From contig JAAONU010000013.1 of assembly GCA_012932295.1 (NCBI GenBank), forward strand, positions 46,452,627 to 46,516,626: DNA of 64,000 nt, written 5' to 3'. A model generated the notes under the pieces. That model was not told the DNA's origin, did not search any database, and saw only the letters and a program-made list of their open reading frames with translations. This document shows positions 1 to 10,208 of the stretch, piece by piece (position 1 is the first letter of the stretch; each line of letters begins with the position of its first letter). This DNA comes from Cyclina sinensis (lineage: Eukaryota; Mollusca; Bivalvia; Venerida; Veneridae). Made by a program: the position numbers and the translations under genes.

Positions 1-330
1 TAACAAACATGATTGTATTACTACATCAATTCAGTGCTATAGTTAAAGAGCTGGCCTCCAGATAAATTACTTTCTGACGGGCCAATACTGAAAGGCACCA
101 AACATTAATTGTATATAGCTCTCAGTCTATGCGAAAACTGTCAGTCGGTCAGTCATGACTGACAAAAAATGATTCGGACTGACAGAAAATTTTGAAATTT
201 ACTATTGAACATATAGGAATAATTGGTCGTTTTCCTAGTTCGGACTGATAGGTTTTAAAACTTTTCGTGAAGACTGAGCTCTGAGCTGCAGGGAGAACTT
301 AACATTACCCCATCCTTACCTCTTGGTCTG
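1..330. other. Non-coding flank upstream of minisatellite
   Basis: No convincing gene is seen. The stretch holds a short perfect palindrome at 148-163 (GTCAGTCATGACTGAC) and repeated copies of a CGGACTGA-type word nearby. The minus strand has a good GTAAGG splice-donor match at 314-319 that would end an exon covering the adjacent minisatellite. Confidence 0.4.
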
Positions 331-499
331 AATTTCTCATGTTCTTTAGCTGAGAATCTTTCATATTCTTTAAAGCATCTTGAGAATCTTTCATGTTCTT
401 TAGCTGAGAATCTTTCATATTCTTTAAAGCATCTTGAGAATCTTTCATATTCTTTGAAGCATCTTGAGAATCTTTCATGTTCTTTGAAGCATCTTCAAT
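331..499 (-). repeat. Frame-preserving minisatellite, possible repeat exon
   Basis: Six or so units of 24 or 30 bp built on the word TTGAGAATCTTTCATRTTCTT. Both unit lengths are multiples of three, and the minus strand reads through them without a stop as KNMKDSQ with an optional DAS/DAL spacer. A GTAAGG donor follows at 314-319. This is what a repeat-encoding exon of a host gene would look like, interrupted upstream by the LTR element at 511. It could equally be a non-coding minisatellite with lucky unit lengths. Confidence 0.5.
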
Positions 500-510
500 T
501 TGACAGGCAC

Positions 511-708
511 TGTAGTATTCGTCCCGGCTCTGAGCCATGATTCCACGGATAAAAGTCAACAAAAAGAAACACCATTGAAGGTTCACATTTTACTCTCGGA
601 CTCCTTTATGAAGAGCATTACCACAAAGAACGACAACTTTAAAAATACTAATAAAACTGTAAGACAAGACTAGAGGAATTGTCTCCCTTATTATAGTAAT
701 ACACTACA
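511..708 (-). repeat. 3' LTR of the Gypsy element
   Basis: This 198-bp repeat matches 5436-5633 except at four positions that I can see, three in the first 45 bases and one in an A-run near 635. About 2 percent LTR divergence implies a fairly recent insertion. The ends are the perfect inverted pair TGTAGT/ACTACA. Confidence 0.95.
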
Positions 709-720
709 TTTCCTCCTCTT
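709..720 (-). promoter_or_regulatory. Polypurine tract
   Basis: The minus strand reads AAGAGGAGGAAA directly before the 3' LTR, the expected place for the plus-strand DNA primer of reverse transcription. Confidence 0.85.
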
Positions 721-1201
721 ACTTTAAGTTTCAAAATTTACTCAAATGTTCTAACTTAAATGATTTAACAATTTTACCTAAACTGAAAAACATATTTTTA
801 TAGTACATGTATAACCTAGACCACATTCAATACATGTAACTTTTGTTGCTTTATTTTTTTTTTAAACACAATTAACTCATTACAGTTTTAAAATTACCAA
901 AACAACTTCATATTAGAAAATGTTACAGTAATTTTTTTTTTAAACCACTTCCATGTATATATCGTCTGTCTAAATATTATCAACTTTCACTATGATTACT
1001 CCTATTTAGAATAAGCAGTCTGAACCTGTTTTTTGTTTTTGTTTTTTTTGTAAACAAAACTCAAATTAAACACAATTATCAAACAATGCTAGCCCAAAGT
1101 TATTATTAAGCATTTAATGACTAGCTACATGTAGTATGCAACCTAACCACATAACCATTTTTCAATATTAAACACAATATCAAGTACGTAATGTATTTCT
1201 G
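721..1201 (-). other. 3' untranslated part of the Gypsy element
   Basis: AT-rich interval between the end of pol and the polypurine tract, with several T-runs. No coding signal is seen on either strand. Confidence 0.6.
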
Positions 1202-2878
1202 TCATTCCATAACAAAATCAGAGTACTTCTTTGGTAGTCTACGACTTCGTACAGGTCTTGGCACTGATTTAACAGGAGTAGCTTCCTTCACCGGAGTTGT
1301 CACCTTTGGAGCTACTTTAACTGGTGTTGTCTCCCTTTCCATAGGAATATGAATATCATTATATATTGAATCAGAATTTTCTCCCATATTTTCTACTGAC
1401 TTTTCACATTTTTCTTCAAAACTATTGCTTTTTTCTGACTAAGAACTATTTTGAATTGAATCATGAACTTTCATTTCTGCATTACTATGAACACTTTGAA
1501 AAGCTTGAACATTTTGCTTTTGCACTGGCATATTTCTATTTTCACTACTTGCACTATTTTCACTACTCTTAAAGAACTTTTTCACATGCGACACATTTCT
1601 CGAATACTGAACACCATTTTCTGCTTCAATGATTACACTATTTCCTTGCCTTTTAACAACTGACACAGGCTTTGGATTAAACACTGTAGATAACTTATTT
1701 TGCTTTTTCTGCTTAACTAACACTAGATCTCCTTCTTGAATATCGCATTCTTGAGCTTGACGTCTGGCATCCGCGTAAATCTTTCCTTTCCCTTTTCTTT
1801 CGCTGTCTCTATCCCTGACTTCCTGATCTAGAACAACGTAATCGGAGATTTCTGGAATTTTCGTACGTATTTTTCTCCGAAACAACATTTCTGCTGGAGA
1901 CACTCCCGTGGTGCAATGTGGTGTTGAACGATACATAGTTAAATAAGATTGTAGTTCTTCTTCCCAGTTCTTTTTCTCAGCATGCGCGATTCTGATTCTC
2001 TTCATAATTGACTTATTTTGGATTTCCACTTCCCCGTTTGCCTGGGGCCAATATGGAGTTGTATTTCTATGCTCAATATTCATCGCATCAAAGTAACTTT
2101 TCAACTCTCGACTGTTAAAATTCTGTGCGTTATCCGTTTGCATAGAAATTGGCAAACCATGAACAGCAAACAACTGTTTGAAGCATTGGATGATTTTGTC
2201 CGAAGTTATGATTTTTAACTTGAACACCTCTATCCGTCGTGAATAAAAGTCCACAACAACCAGCAAATTATATCTGGATACCGGTAACGGCCCTAAAAAA
2301 TCAGCACATAAATGTTCCCATGGTTGCATTGGCAACTCTCTCCTCTTCATTGGCTCAGGTTTCTCACTTTGACCAACTAACTGACAACCATAACATTGCT
2401 TACAACACGTTTCAATGTCTTTGTCCATTCCAGGCCACCATAGCTTCGATCTTAATCTTTGTTTCATGACAACTATTCCAGGATGACCTTCATGACCAAG
2501 TGACACAATTTCGGATCTCAGTGATTTCGGCACAACAATTCTTGTTCCGCGCAATATCAAATGTCCTAGAACCGACAATTCATGGCAAATCGGTAAATAG
2601 CTCTTATTGGTTAATTCAAACCATCTGCCGGTTTTTAATAATTGTTGAGTTTCCATTAGCTCTGGATCCTTACGAGATTCCTCTTCAATTTTTCTTGTTG
2701 TCATAGCAGTTGGTGTACTTTCGGCAGCAACAAACCGAATATATTCTTCCATATTTAAAGAATCTTTATTTTGTTCCTGTGAAACGTCTTCTAGTACTAA
2801 ACGTGAAAGAGTGTCTGCTATGTTTGAACTACCCGATATGTATTTTACAGTATATGTATACGCCTGCAACCTTAACAC
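1202..2878 (-). pseudogene. Integrase of the Gypsy element (in-frame stop near the end)
   Basis: Catalyses insertion of retroelement cDNA. Counting from the codon at 2878, a zinc-binding HHCC module is visible (H129, H132, C162, C165). The DDE catalytic core has D193 in the CADFLGP block, D249 in MQTDNAQNF, and E285 in a NGEVE block 36 residues later. A basic C-terminal region follows. The first 30 residues (SGSSNIADTLSRL) are the normal end of the RNase H region. A TAG at 1439-1441 interrupts the tail, and the same frame then stays open to 1202, ending in a proline/threonine-rich segment (TTPVKVAP type). It shares its frame with gag and lies out of frame with the RT segment. Confidence 0.9.
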
Positions 2879-3122
2879 CCACCTTTCAATTCTGGCACAC
2901 GGTTTTGATCGTGGTGAAAACAGGAATTGAACACTTTATGACCTGTCAACAGTTCAAAGTTTGTGCCAATTAAATACATGTGTAGTCTCTCACATGCCCA
3001 CACGATCGCCAGGGCTTCCTTTTCTGTTTGCTAATATTTTCTTTCAATTCTCGACAAGGAACGACTTGCATACATAATAACTCGAGATTCTCCATTTTTG
3101 TTTTCTTGTACCAATACACACC
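2879..3122 (-). pseudogene. RNase H remnant of the Gypsy element
   Basis: Between RT and integrase the minus strand still shows RNase H words in two frames, such as SRSLSRIERKY and QTEKEALAIVWACERLH. They are separated by a stop codon and flanked by frame changes near 3115 and 2890. The catalytic-region start (DAG) lies at the end of the RT frame. The domain is certainly inactive. Confidence 0.75.
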
Positions 3123-4205
3123 CTAGTCAGACTGGCCTGCATCACAGATCACTTGCGTTTTGTCATTTAGATCATAATAACCCAAATTTTCTGCTTGTGA
3201 CAACAATTTTTTTAACTTTTTGAAACTCTGTTTCTGTTCTACGCCCCATCTGAATTCTACATGTGTTCGCGTCAACTTTCTGAGAGGTTCTGCTACCGTA
3301 GCCAAATTTGGTATGAAACGCGCACTAAAGTTCACAAGTCCCAAGAAACTTTTGACTTCTGAAACAGTTTTTGGTTCACGAGCTGTCATAACTGCTTTCA
3401 CCTTATCCTCGGCTAAACCAATTCCGTGCTTTGACAACACTATACCCATGAAATCAATGTGTGTCATGTTAAACTGACATTTCTCAATGTTAAGTGTCAA
3501 ACCCTTTTCTTGCAACCTCGCTAACACAGCTTCTAATCTTTTATCATGCTCTGCTGTATCTTTTCCATGTACCACAATATCGTCAAAGATGTTCTTTACT
3601 CCAGAGAGACCACTTAATAGTTGTGAAACAACTTTATTATAGAGTTCCGGCGCACAGCTCACTCCAAAATTCAATCTTTTGTAACGATACATCCCTCTAT
3701 GCGTCATAAAAGTTGTTATCTCCCTTGATTGTTCATCTAGCTCTATTTGATGATACGCCATGTTACTATCTAATTTTGAAAATACAGTACAACTGTTTAA
3801 ATCCTGTAACACTTCCTCGGTTGTTGGTATTGGGTACCGCTCCCCAACAACAGCTTCATTGGCCCTTCTCATATCTACACATAACCTTACACCTTGCCGT
3901 TTAGGAATAACTACGATCGGACTAACCCATTTACTTGGAGCTTCCACCTTTTCTATTATGTCCAATCTTTCCAAATCATCAAGTTCTTTTTCTAGCTTTT
4001 CATGCAAACCGTACGGAACACGACGTAATGGTTGTATAATGGGGTCAAATTCATCATTCACAGCAATATGTAATTGGAAATCTTTAAGTTTCCCTACACC
4101 GTCAAAACATTTTGGAAATTTCTTCTTCAAAGTGTCTTTCATTTCACTCTCAGATTTCACACTGTTTATGTTACCCACACTGTATGTATCGGCAGCAATA
4201 TGCAA
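3123..4205 (-). pseudogene. Reverse transcriptase of the Gypsy element
   Basis: RNA-dependent DNA polymerase domain, open for 360 codons. Visible motifs are LDIIEKVEAPSKWVSP near residue 81, the first catalytic aspartate in KLDSNMAYHQ (D146), RLNFGVSCAPELYN near 178, and the catalytic FDD box in NIFDDIVVHG (D208, D209). The thumb/connection region follows with FLGLVNFSARFIP. The frame differs from gag/protease upstream and from integrase downstream, and a TAG at 3123-3125 ends it just inside RNase H. The domain looks intact but is cut off from the rest of the polyprotein. Confidence 0.92.
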
Positions 4206-4216
4206 AATACCTAACT

Positions 4217-4663
4217 TTATAGAAGTCTTTTGCTCAACAAAGCTTTGCCCTTCTCTTCAATGTCAATAATCTCGGTATCAGCATTTCTATCATTCAAAGA
4301 TACAGTGGTACTGAAACTTCCAATAACTGTTAATGGCTTTGTATGTCCATAAGCATAAACTTTTCTGTCTGTTAGTCCCGATTTACATTTGACTTTCTTC
4401 TGTTTCAGTTTTTCCCATAATTCACGATCTATAATGTTGATTGATGCACCAGAATCAACTATTACAGGTACTGTCACTCCACCAATATTCACTAAAATGT
4501 CCTCTTTATCTGATGACGCACCACTTATTTCGTTTACAGTAAACACATAGTCATCTGAATCTGAATTATCTTCATCAACATCAACAGACCTTACTTTATC
4601 CTTCTTTTTCTTAGGATTTCTCGGTTTTTGCCACTTAGATTTACAACATTTTTCAAAGTGTCC
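4217..4663 (-). pseudogene. Second zinc knuckle and aspartic protease of the Gypsy element
   Basis: This continues the gag frame after its stop. The segment begins inside a zinc knuckle (GHFEKCC), crosses a Lys/Asp-rich linker, and contains the retropepsin motif VIVDSGASINIID, where DSGA is the catalytic aspartate block. It ends at a TAA (4217-4219) where RT continues in another frame, so a frame change lies near 4220. In related elements gag and pol form one long frame. Confidence 0.85.
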
Positions 4664-5383
4664 TTAACGCTTACATTTCCGACACTTTTTCCCCCGTGCG
4701 GGACATTTATCATCACTTTTAATATGTCCTTCATAGCCACACGCATAACAACATTTCTTCTGCCGATGTGCCCGTTTAACATTGGATACCACACGATTTA
4801 CTGTTACCTGTTCGGAATTAGTCACCGAAGGATGTTCTAAAGCACTAGCCTGTAATTCAGATGCTTCTAATGCAATCGCTGTTTGTCGACAGGCATCTAA
4901 GTTTGGATTGTCTTTCTCTAACAATTTTCTTCTCAGACGTTGAGAGTAGCACTTTTCTATCAACTGATCACGAATACTCTCATCAACATTGTCAAAATTA
5001 CAATTCACAGCTTTCTGTCTTAACCGTGTAATATACTGGTCAATCGATTCATTGGACACTTGTGCAATTGCTCTGAATTTGGACCTTTCAAATACTGTAT
5101 TTACTTTTGGTTCAAAATACGTATTCAGCACCCCTTTTGCTACGGAATACACAGTCTGTCCTTCCCCCGGATCTGGACATTTTAACGTAAAGAATATGTC
5201 TTGCACTTCCATACCTGCTGAATGCAGCAATAACGCCTTTTTCTGGGCAGCCTCGGTTACCCCTCGGCCTTCCGCAAAGAGTTCGAAACTCCTAATCCAC
5301 CTTTTCCAACGAAAACCTAACGTTGAACGGTCGCCCACTTCAAATGGCGAAATATCTCCTAATTCAGGAATACGAACAGCCAT
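4664..5383 (-). pseudogene. Gag of the Gypsy element
   Basis: Structural capsid/nucleocapsid protein. It starts at ATG 5383, and residues 1-190 are an alpha-helical capsid-like region (WKRWIRSFELFAEG, then IDQYITRLRQKAVNCNF). A CCHC zinc knuckle near residue 210 (CYACGYEGHIKSDDKC) has one extra residue in its last spacing. The frame stops at TAA 4664-4666 in the middle of a second zinc knuckle, and the coding signal resumes in the same frame directly after. That makes this a point nonsense change rather than a natural end. Confidence 0.88.
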
Positions 5384-5511
5384 CCTGCCGTAATATGATA
5401 CAACAGTTCCAAATTATCCTCGTCACCACAAATTTTGTAGTATTCGTCCCAGCTCTGAGCCACGATTCCATGGATAAAAGTCAACAAAAAGAAACACCAT
5501 TGAAGGTTCAC
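5359..5511 (-). CDS. LTR-start leader ORF across the primer-binding site
   Basis: A 50-codon ORF opens at ATG 5511 inside the 5' LTR with a hydrophobic, signal-peptide-like start (MNLQWCFFLLTFIHGIVAQS). It reads through the LTR end and the primer-binding region, overlaps the gag ATG in another frame, and stops at TAG 5359-5361. The matching ATG in the other LTR (586) reads out into host DNA instead. Expression is unproven, and it could act as an upstream ORF that lowers gag translation. Confidence 0.3.
   Translation of the reverse strand: MNLQWCFFLLTFIHGIVAQSWDEYYKICGDEDNLELLYHITAGWLFVFLN
5409..5428 (-). promoter_or_regulatory. Primer-binding site candidate
   Basis: The minus strand reads TGGTGACGAGGATAA starting seven bases inside the 5' LTR. 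TGG pairs with a tRNA CCA tail. I do not assign the tRNA species. Confidence 0.6.
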
Positions 5512-5633
5512 ATTTTACTCTCGGACTCCTTTATGAAGAGCATTACCACAAAGAACGACAACTTTAAAAAAACTAATAAAACTGTAAGACAAGACTAGAG
5601 GAATTGTCTCCCTTATTATAGTAATACACTACA
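5436..5633 (-). repeat. 5' LTR of the Gypsy element
   Basis: 198 bp, paired with 511-708. In element orientation the LTR starts TGTAGTGTATTACTATAATA, which offers a TATA-like word near its start. Confidence 0.95.
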
Positions 5634-5638
5634 GGCAC

Positions 5639-5984
5639 TCATACCTTTATATGACTGTTTGACACTAGCTTTAACAAAGAATAACAATTAATTACTTTAC
5701 CCATACTTGGTACATTGTATTTTTGATATATTTGATTTGTACCTGCTGTTTGAGAAAATAAAGTAACTTCATATATGTGTCTGTGAGTTTGAAAAATTCT
5801 TTCAGACCAGTCAGTGAATTTAGGAGTTGAAACTACACGTACTTGCCGAATTACCAAACGTAAATAGTTTTCCTATCTATCTTCACAAAATTCTTGAAAA
5901 AGTTACTTGTCCAAAACAATAATAACAATAATAATTTGTCCCGGGCAATCGGACAAGTGCTAATATCAGACTTCCAAACAACGA
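5639..5984. other. Host flank of the LTR element
   Basis: Sequence outside the insertion, continuous before insertion with 1-505. A minus-strand AAG|GTATGA donor-like match sits near 5643-5650. No gene is recognised. Confidence 0.35.
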
Positions 5985-6069
5985 ACACCCATAACAACCA
6001 ATAACGATACTTGTAACATGAGCAATGAGACTCAGGTTAGCGATTTAGGGCCATCATGGCCCTCTTGTT
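5985..6069 (+). repeat. 3' end of a Helentron-like element (AGCTCACC family)
   Basis: The last 85 bp match 17985-18063 closely and end in the same hairpin, AGGGCCATcATGGCCCT followed by CTTGTT. The copy is 5'-truncated. The family is described at 16072-18063. Confidence 0.8.
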
Positions 6070-6264
6070 AAATATTAAATAGGTAACAACAAATAGTTAT
6101 TTGATTACAATGTAATTATTTCCATTATATTTAAGATAATATAATGAATAATTCAGTATGAGAAATTAAATAAGAATAAGTAAATCATTTCTTAATAAAT
6201 AAATAAATAAATTCTTCAGTTAATCAACCACCAAGGACAAGTATGTTCAAGGGTTAACATTCCT

Positions 6265-6648
6265 TCAAGGATGTTTGCCATGGAGTTTTATGGCTGGAAT
6301 AGCTTTCCTCGAAGGAATGTTAACCACAGCACACCTAGCATGGCCCCAAAAGCCACAGCCATCCTGCTCACATCCTAACCACTCACCTTGAAGTTTGTAC
6401 TGTTTTTTAAACGCCTTGTCCTTGGTGGTGTTAAAAATTATGTTACAAATAGAGCATTTATTGACAATTTTATTGGCTGAAAATTTTTTCGTTGATTTCT
6501 TTTCTGGTAAGTTATGAATTTTCTTTGGCTCTAGTGTGTACGTCTGAGTGCTAGGGAAGCCTTTTTTGGAGTACCAATGCTCGTCCTCAGTGGCACTATA
6601 CTTGAAGCCTGGCCAATCTGTACCCCTATGTGTCATTTTTTTTAACAT
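6265..6648 (-). CDS. PHD-like zinc-binding ORF
   Basis: A 127-residue ORF. Residues about 65-110 carry a cysteine/histidine pattern that looks like a PHD finger: CSIC, then WLGCEQDGCGFWGHARC with the Trp-x-His-x2-Cys ending usual in such fingers. The N-terminal half is basic and low in recognisable motifs. PHD fingers read histone tails and occur in many bivalve transposon ORFs. No flanking exons were found, so this may be one exon of a larger gene or a relic. The function is not assigned. Confidence 0.45.
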   Translation of the reverse strand: MLKKMTHRGTDWPGFKYSATEDEHWYSKKGFPSTQTYTLEPKKIHNLPEKKSTKKFSANKIVNKCSICNIIFNTTKDKAFKKQYKLQGEWLGCEQDGCGFWGHARCAVVNIPSRKAIPAIKLHGKHP

Positions 6649-7148
6649 TGACCAGATACCGTATGGATGACAACAACCCTTTTATCCGCTCATATATTAT
6701 ACTATGCCTCTTGAAACCAATAATGGCGGTCTTTTTAAGATGTGGGACTTTATTTATTTTATTTTTGGATATGTACTCATATTCATCAGATTTTAACAGA
6801 AAGTCTTCTCATTTTTGTGGAAAAAACTATTAAGCGAACTTTGAGAATGCATAAAATAAGAACGCCACGATGAAATCACCTCAGACTTCGACAATATTAT
6901 GGTCGATTTCCATAATGCTTCAGAATTGCAGGCTCTCAGAATGCGCAAAGGCTGTAAACAGTGCGCAGGTATCACCGATCACAACAGCTTCGTGATCACA
7001 GCCCAGGTGAACTAAAAACTTACAACACTTAAACTTAAACTTATTTTATTTTAACATTAAATTTAACACATAAAGTCATTAAAAAGGACATTTTTCCTCC
7101 TCCTGCGGCCAAACCTTGACACTTCCACATTTATACCTGAAATGGAGG
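6649..7148. other. Gene-free stretch
   Basis: AT-rich sequence with short spurious frames only. I see no repeat or gene I can name. Confidence 0.4.
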
Positions 7149-7480
7149 GCATTTTTATAATCTTTAAGGTTTCAAACTTTATTAAGTTTCATTTAAATTG
7201 GACCAAAAATGTTATAAGATTTGACCTAATGCCTTAATTTTTGACCCCTCATGACCTAATTTCGAACATGTTCTAGATTTCATAGAGATGAACATTTACA
7301 CTTAGTTACATTAAGAATGGGCCAAAAATGTGGCCTCAAATGTGTTCACATTCTTTAACTAAGATTTGACCTAGTGACATAGTTTTTGACCCCACATGAC
7401 CCAGCTTTGTACTTTGCCGAGATTTCAGCCATACATTATGACAAAGTTTCATGGAGAAACAACAATTATAGCTCACCATG
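7149..7480 (+). repeat. Dispersed repeat fragment ('gacctagtttttgacc' type)
   Basis: It carries repeated blocks of the form TGACCTAGTTTTTGACCCC...ATGACCYAG...AAGTTTCAT. The same blocks recur at 30700-31215, and relatives make up the array at 42020-43707. It is the internal body of a bivalve-type tandem-repeat element without recognisable ends. Confidence 0.7.
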
Positions 7481-7542
7481 AACACAAAGCTACAAAGAGA
7501 ACTGACCAAATTTTCTTAAGCTGGGTTGCATGGTGTACTTAC

Positions 7543-7663
7543 AATCTGGTGCACTCTCCTCAAGAGCCTGGATAGGAACAGGAGCCTGGATGGGAGCTTG
7601 AGTTGGGATAGGACCTTGAGCCTTGATAGGTGCTTGAGCCTGGATAGGAGCTTGAGCCTGGAT
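7543..7663 (-). repeat. 18-bp minisatellite with splice-ready hexapeptide reading
   Basis: About 5.7 units of an 18-bp repeat (GAGCCTGGATAGGAGCTT on plus). On minus one frame reads the six-residue repeat APIQAQ and then LEESAPD, followed by a consensus GTAAGT donor (7537-7542). An acceptor-like CAG after a TACTAA-type branch word lies at the other end. It could be a small exon of a secreted repeat protein. Two other frames are also partly open, so the coding claim is tentative. Confidence 0.4.
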
Positions 7664-8867
7664 TGTTTAAAAATTAATAATTTAGTAGCACAACTTAACA
7701 AAGATTTCCAACATATATTTTGATAGATAAAACAATAGGTTGTTTTTAATTATATTGGAACAAAAATGGTACTGAATTTGTTTTTCATTTTTGTTGAAAA
7801 CACAGTATTTTCTCAAAAATCTGCTAGTAGTCTATCAAACTAATCTTGCAATTATGGTGGGGAATCACGTGATATGGAGACCACATGACATGGTATTGCA
7901 GCAATCGATAGTCTTTCAGATTCAGGTGTCCACGTGAGAATTTTTGTCAATATCTTTTGTTTAACAGAAAATATTTTGTTGAGAGCATGCAGAGTATGCG
8001 TAACTGACAAGACTTGCAGGAACCACCAGTGACATTATAAACAATATTGTACTTTTTCAGGAGAATCCACCAATTTTAAGTTTAAAGGAACATAATGCTT
8101 TTGTGAGTAAAATTTCAATTACTGAGTAAACAGATCATACTCATCCTCATTTCCGCATTACTATTCTTCAGAAATTATTTTTTCATCCAAACATACCTCC
8201 AATTATTACATTTGCGCTACATGAGCACAATATATTTATAGCGTATTTCGAAAGTTTTCTTTTATGTCTTTAAGAGATCAAATGCAAATTTTTACATCAG
8301 AATTCTACTTGATGTCATTGGAGTGAATACTCTTTCCTTTCAAATAAAGTTTACAAATGCATAATGGGACTTTAAGATACCATGTTACGTGGTCACCATA
8401 TCATAATTCCCCACCATGTCAATGATAAAATACACATATTTAGACCACAGAAGTGCAATATCCCTTATGTTTTGTATGGCTTTCAGAAAAAAGAGTTTTT
8501 TTGGCCTCAGACTCATTTAATGTTGAGGCAATCATTTATGAAATTCCACTCATAATGTCATTGTGCCCGAATACCTTTTTCGAAGACGGTGTTTCGGCTG
8601 CCTTTGCAGGATTTAGTATTATTTAATAATACAAGATATGCGAGTTTCATGTGATGACGCCTCTCAGACTAGCAAAAAAAATGGGTCTATTCGCGAAAAC
8701 AGATGACAAACATGAATACCGCTAGGCTTCATGCATACTATGTCTGGGTACAGGTGAAAATAAATGGAGAATACAATCCCTGTATACCTTTGAATATAAA
8801 TCCCAATTCTGGGGCAATCTTTTCGCCCCATGCCACTATCTTCTCAACAGAAAAATTTGAATCAGGG
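7664..8867. other. Gene-free stretch
   Basis: About 1.2 kb of AT-rich sequence. No coding exon, RNA gene or named repeat is recognised. Confidence 0.4.
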
Positions 8868-8944
8868 TCAACTCGGCCCTAAAACATTCTCGGCCCCCGA
8901 GTCAGCTCGGCCCTATTCCAACTCGGCACGGGTCAACTCGGCCC
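8868..8944. repeat. Short GC-rich direct repeat
   Basis: Four to five degenerate copies of AACTCGGCCC within 77 bp, the only GC-rich patch in this area. Confidence 0.5.
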
Positions 8945-9235
8945 ACTTTTCAATTTATTAATATATTGGTTTGTTTTATCACTCTTTATTGTTGGAACCT
9001 CATAATATATGACAAACATTTAAATATTTTATATTTTTATAAAACATGTATTATCAAAAATAACAATTATAGACAGTTACAAACAGAAGACGAGACAAAA
9101 GACGAGACAAAAATCTAAATATATACATTTACCAATAAAAAACACAACAGTGACATGAAACAAAATACAGAAAATTTATTTACACTAACAGTCACATTTC
9201 AAGGCAAATATTTTATGCGAATGTTAACACTGTCA

Positions 9236-9254
9236 GTAGCAGCAGCAGCAGCAG
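9236..9254. repeat. AGC trinucleotide microsatellite
   Basis: Six AGC units, just downstream (minus sense) of the transposase-like last exon. Confidence 0.9.
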
Positions 9255-9288
9255 CTGCAACATTGTTGGCGTTCTACTTGTAAGTGTC

Positions 9289-9543
9289 CTATGATGACGG
9301 GCTGTACAGTGCGGGGCATGACTTCAAGAACGCTGTGGTAGATAATTCTGTGGACAGATAATGTGTCCATAGGTCCTCTAGCTTTCTGTCCAATCTTGCA
9401 CTTCTTGACGACCTTGCTCTGTTGAAGTCGCCTGTTCTGATTGTTTGCTCCACACTGTCTGCCTCCCTTCGTAACAGAGGTACAAGTCTGTAAAATGTCA
9501 TCGCATGACCTCCTGCCTTCTTGTTGATGTGATGATGCCAGCC
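9289..9543 (-). pseudogene. MULE/FLYWCH-type transposase C-terminal exon
   Basis: The exon opens after a CTTCTTAG acceptor (ends 9544) and reads WHHHINKKAGGHAMTFYRLV, then LEDLWTHYLSTELSTTAFLK, ending at TAG 9289-9291. The 'WH...LxRE' plus 'LW..Y....LS...FLK' pattern is that of the C-terminal part of MULE-related, FLYWCH-finger transposases, judged from memory of the family. Its entry phase does not fit the FLYWCH exon just upstream, so the catalytic-core exons are missing or deleted. It lies on the same strand and in the right order behind PHD and FLYWCH exons. Confidence 0.5.
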
Positions 9544-9642
9544 TAAGAAGACAATATGAGTAAATGACTTTAGAATTTATAAATTGAGTAAGAATAAATT
9601 ATTAATACCTTCAAAGAATCAAAGTTTATTTAATTATGTAAT

Positions 9643-9777
9643 AACGCTTAAGTTCCTGTTTATATTCGCAAATGTTAATTTCATAATGTGATAACGTTAA
9701 CGCTTAAGTTCCTGTTTATATCCGCAAATGTCAATTTCACAATGTGATAACGCTTAAGTTCCTGTATATAACTGCAT
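9643..9777. repeat. 50-bp minisatellite inside the FLYWCH exon region
   Basis: Two and a half units of about 50-56 bp starting ATAACGCTTAAGTTCCTGT. The repeat overlaps the end of the FLYWCH coding exon, whose expected last Cys/His residues are not found. Confidence 0.75.
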
Positions 9778-9806
9778 CTCCAAAGAACTGACGCCTTGTT
9801 GGTCCT
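9756..9806 (-). pseudogene. FLYWCH finger, second exon
   Basis: After a TTTTAAAAG acceptor the minus strand reads RTNKASVLWRCSYIQ. This joins in phase 0 to the end of 10209-10582 and supplies the W-x-C centre of a FLYWCH zinc finger. The reading then runs into the 50-bp minisatellite and loses the family pattern. No good donor was found. Confidence 0.55.
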
Positions 9807-10208
9807 CTTTTAAAATAAAACACATTATATCAAAGACATAGATAACAGAGATATAGAGGATATTTGTTATCACATAATGCAAACACGTGTTTTTTCTTTG
9901 TTCTATAACATGCAATTACATGTTGCTTCTTTGTTTTTCATTCTATAACGTATGCATGTTTTTTTAAAGAAAACATTCGTTCGTCCATTATAGTGTTATA
10001 CATACATAATTTCATTCATTTTCACCCTATATGTATCGTTCAATATTATATTATATATATGTTTTATTCTTTGTTTAACACTATAAACTGTACAGTTTAC
10101 GTGTTAAAAGATGTGTTCTGCTCTGTTTAAAGAGATAAAGAAATCAAACCGTTATGCTTATTTACCAAATGATTTCTATATATTTTGTCATATTTTTTTT
10201 AATATTAC

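Larger units (their letters stand above)
511..5633 (-). mobile_element. Ty3/Gypsy LTR retrotransposon, complete ends, broken ORFs
   Basis: A full-length element of 5123 bp. Two 198-bp LTRs start TGTAGT and end ACTACA, and it is flanked by the 5-bp target duplication GGCAC (506-510 and 5634-5638). A polypurine tract (709-720) lies directly inside the 3' LTR and a TGG-starting primer-binding candidate (5409-5428) just inside the 5' LTR. Gene order on the minus strand is gag, protease, RT, RNase H, integrase, which is the Ty3/Gypsy order. The single gag-pol frame and the RT sequence fit the Mag-like clade that includes bivalve elements; that clade assignment is inference. In-frame stops sit in gag (4664), RNase H and the integrase tail (1439), with frame changes near 4220, 3120 and 2890, so this copy cannot encode a working polyprotein. 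Confidence 0.93.

Noticed and set aside
305..586. 93-codon ORF as a real LTR-host fusion protein
   Set aside because: It exists only because the LTR leader ORF happens to be in frame with the minisatellite. Reported as an observation, not a gene.
3220..5393. Several plus-strand ORFs inside the Gypsy element
   Set aside because: They are antisense shadows of gag-pol; no motif is recognised.
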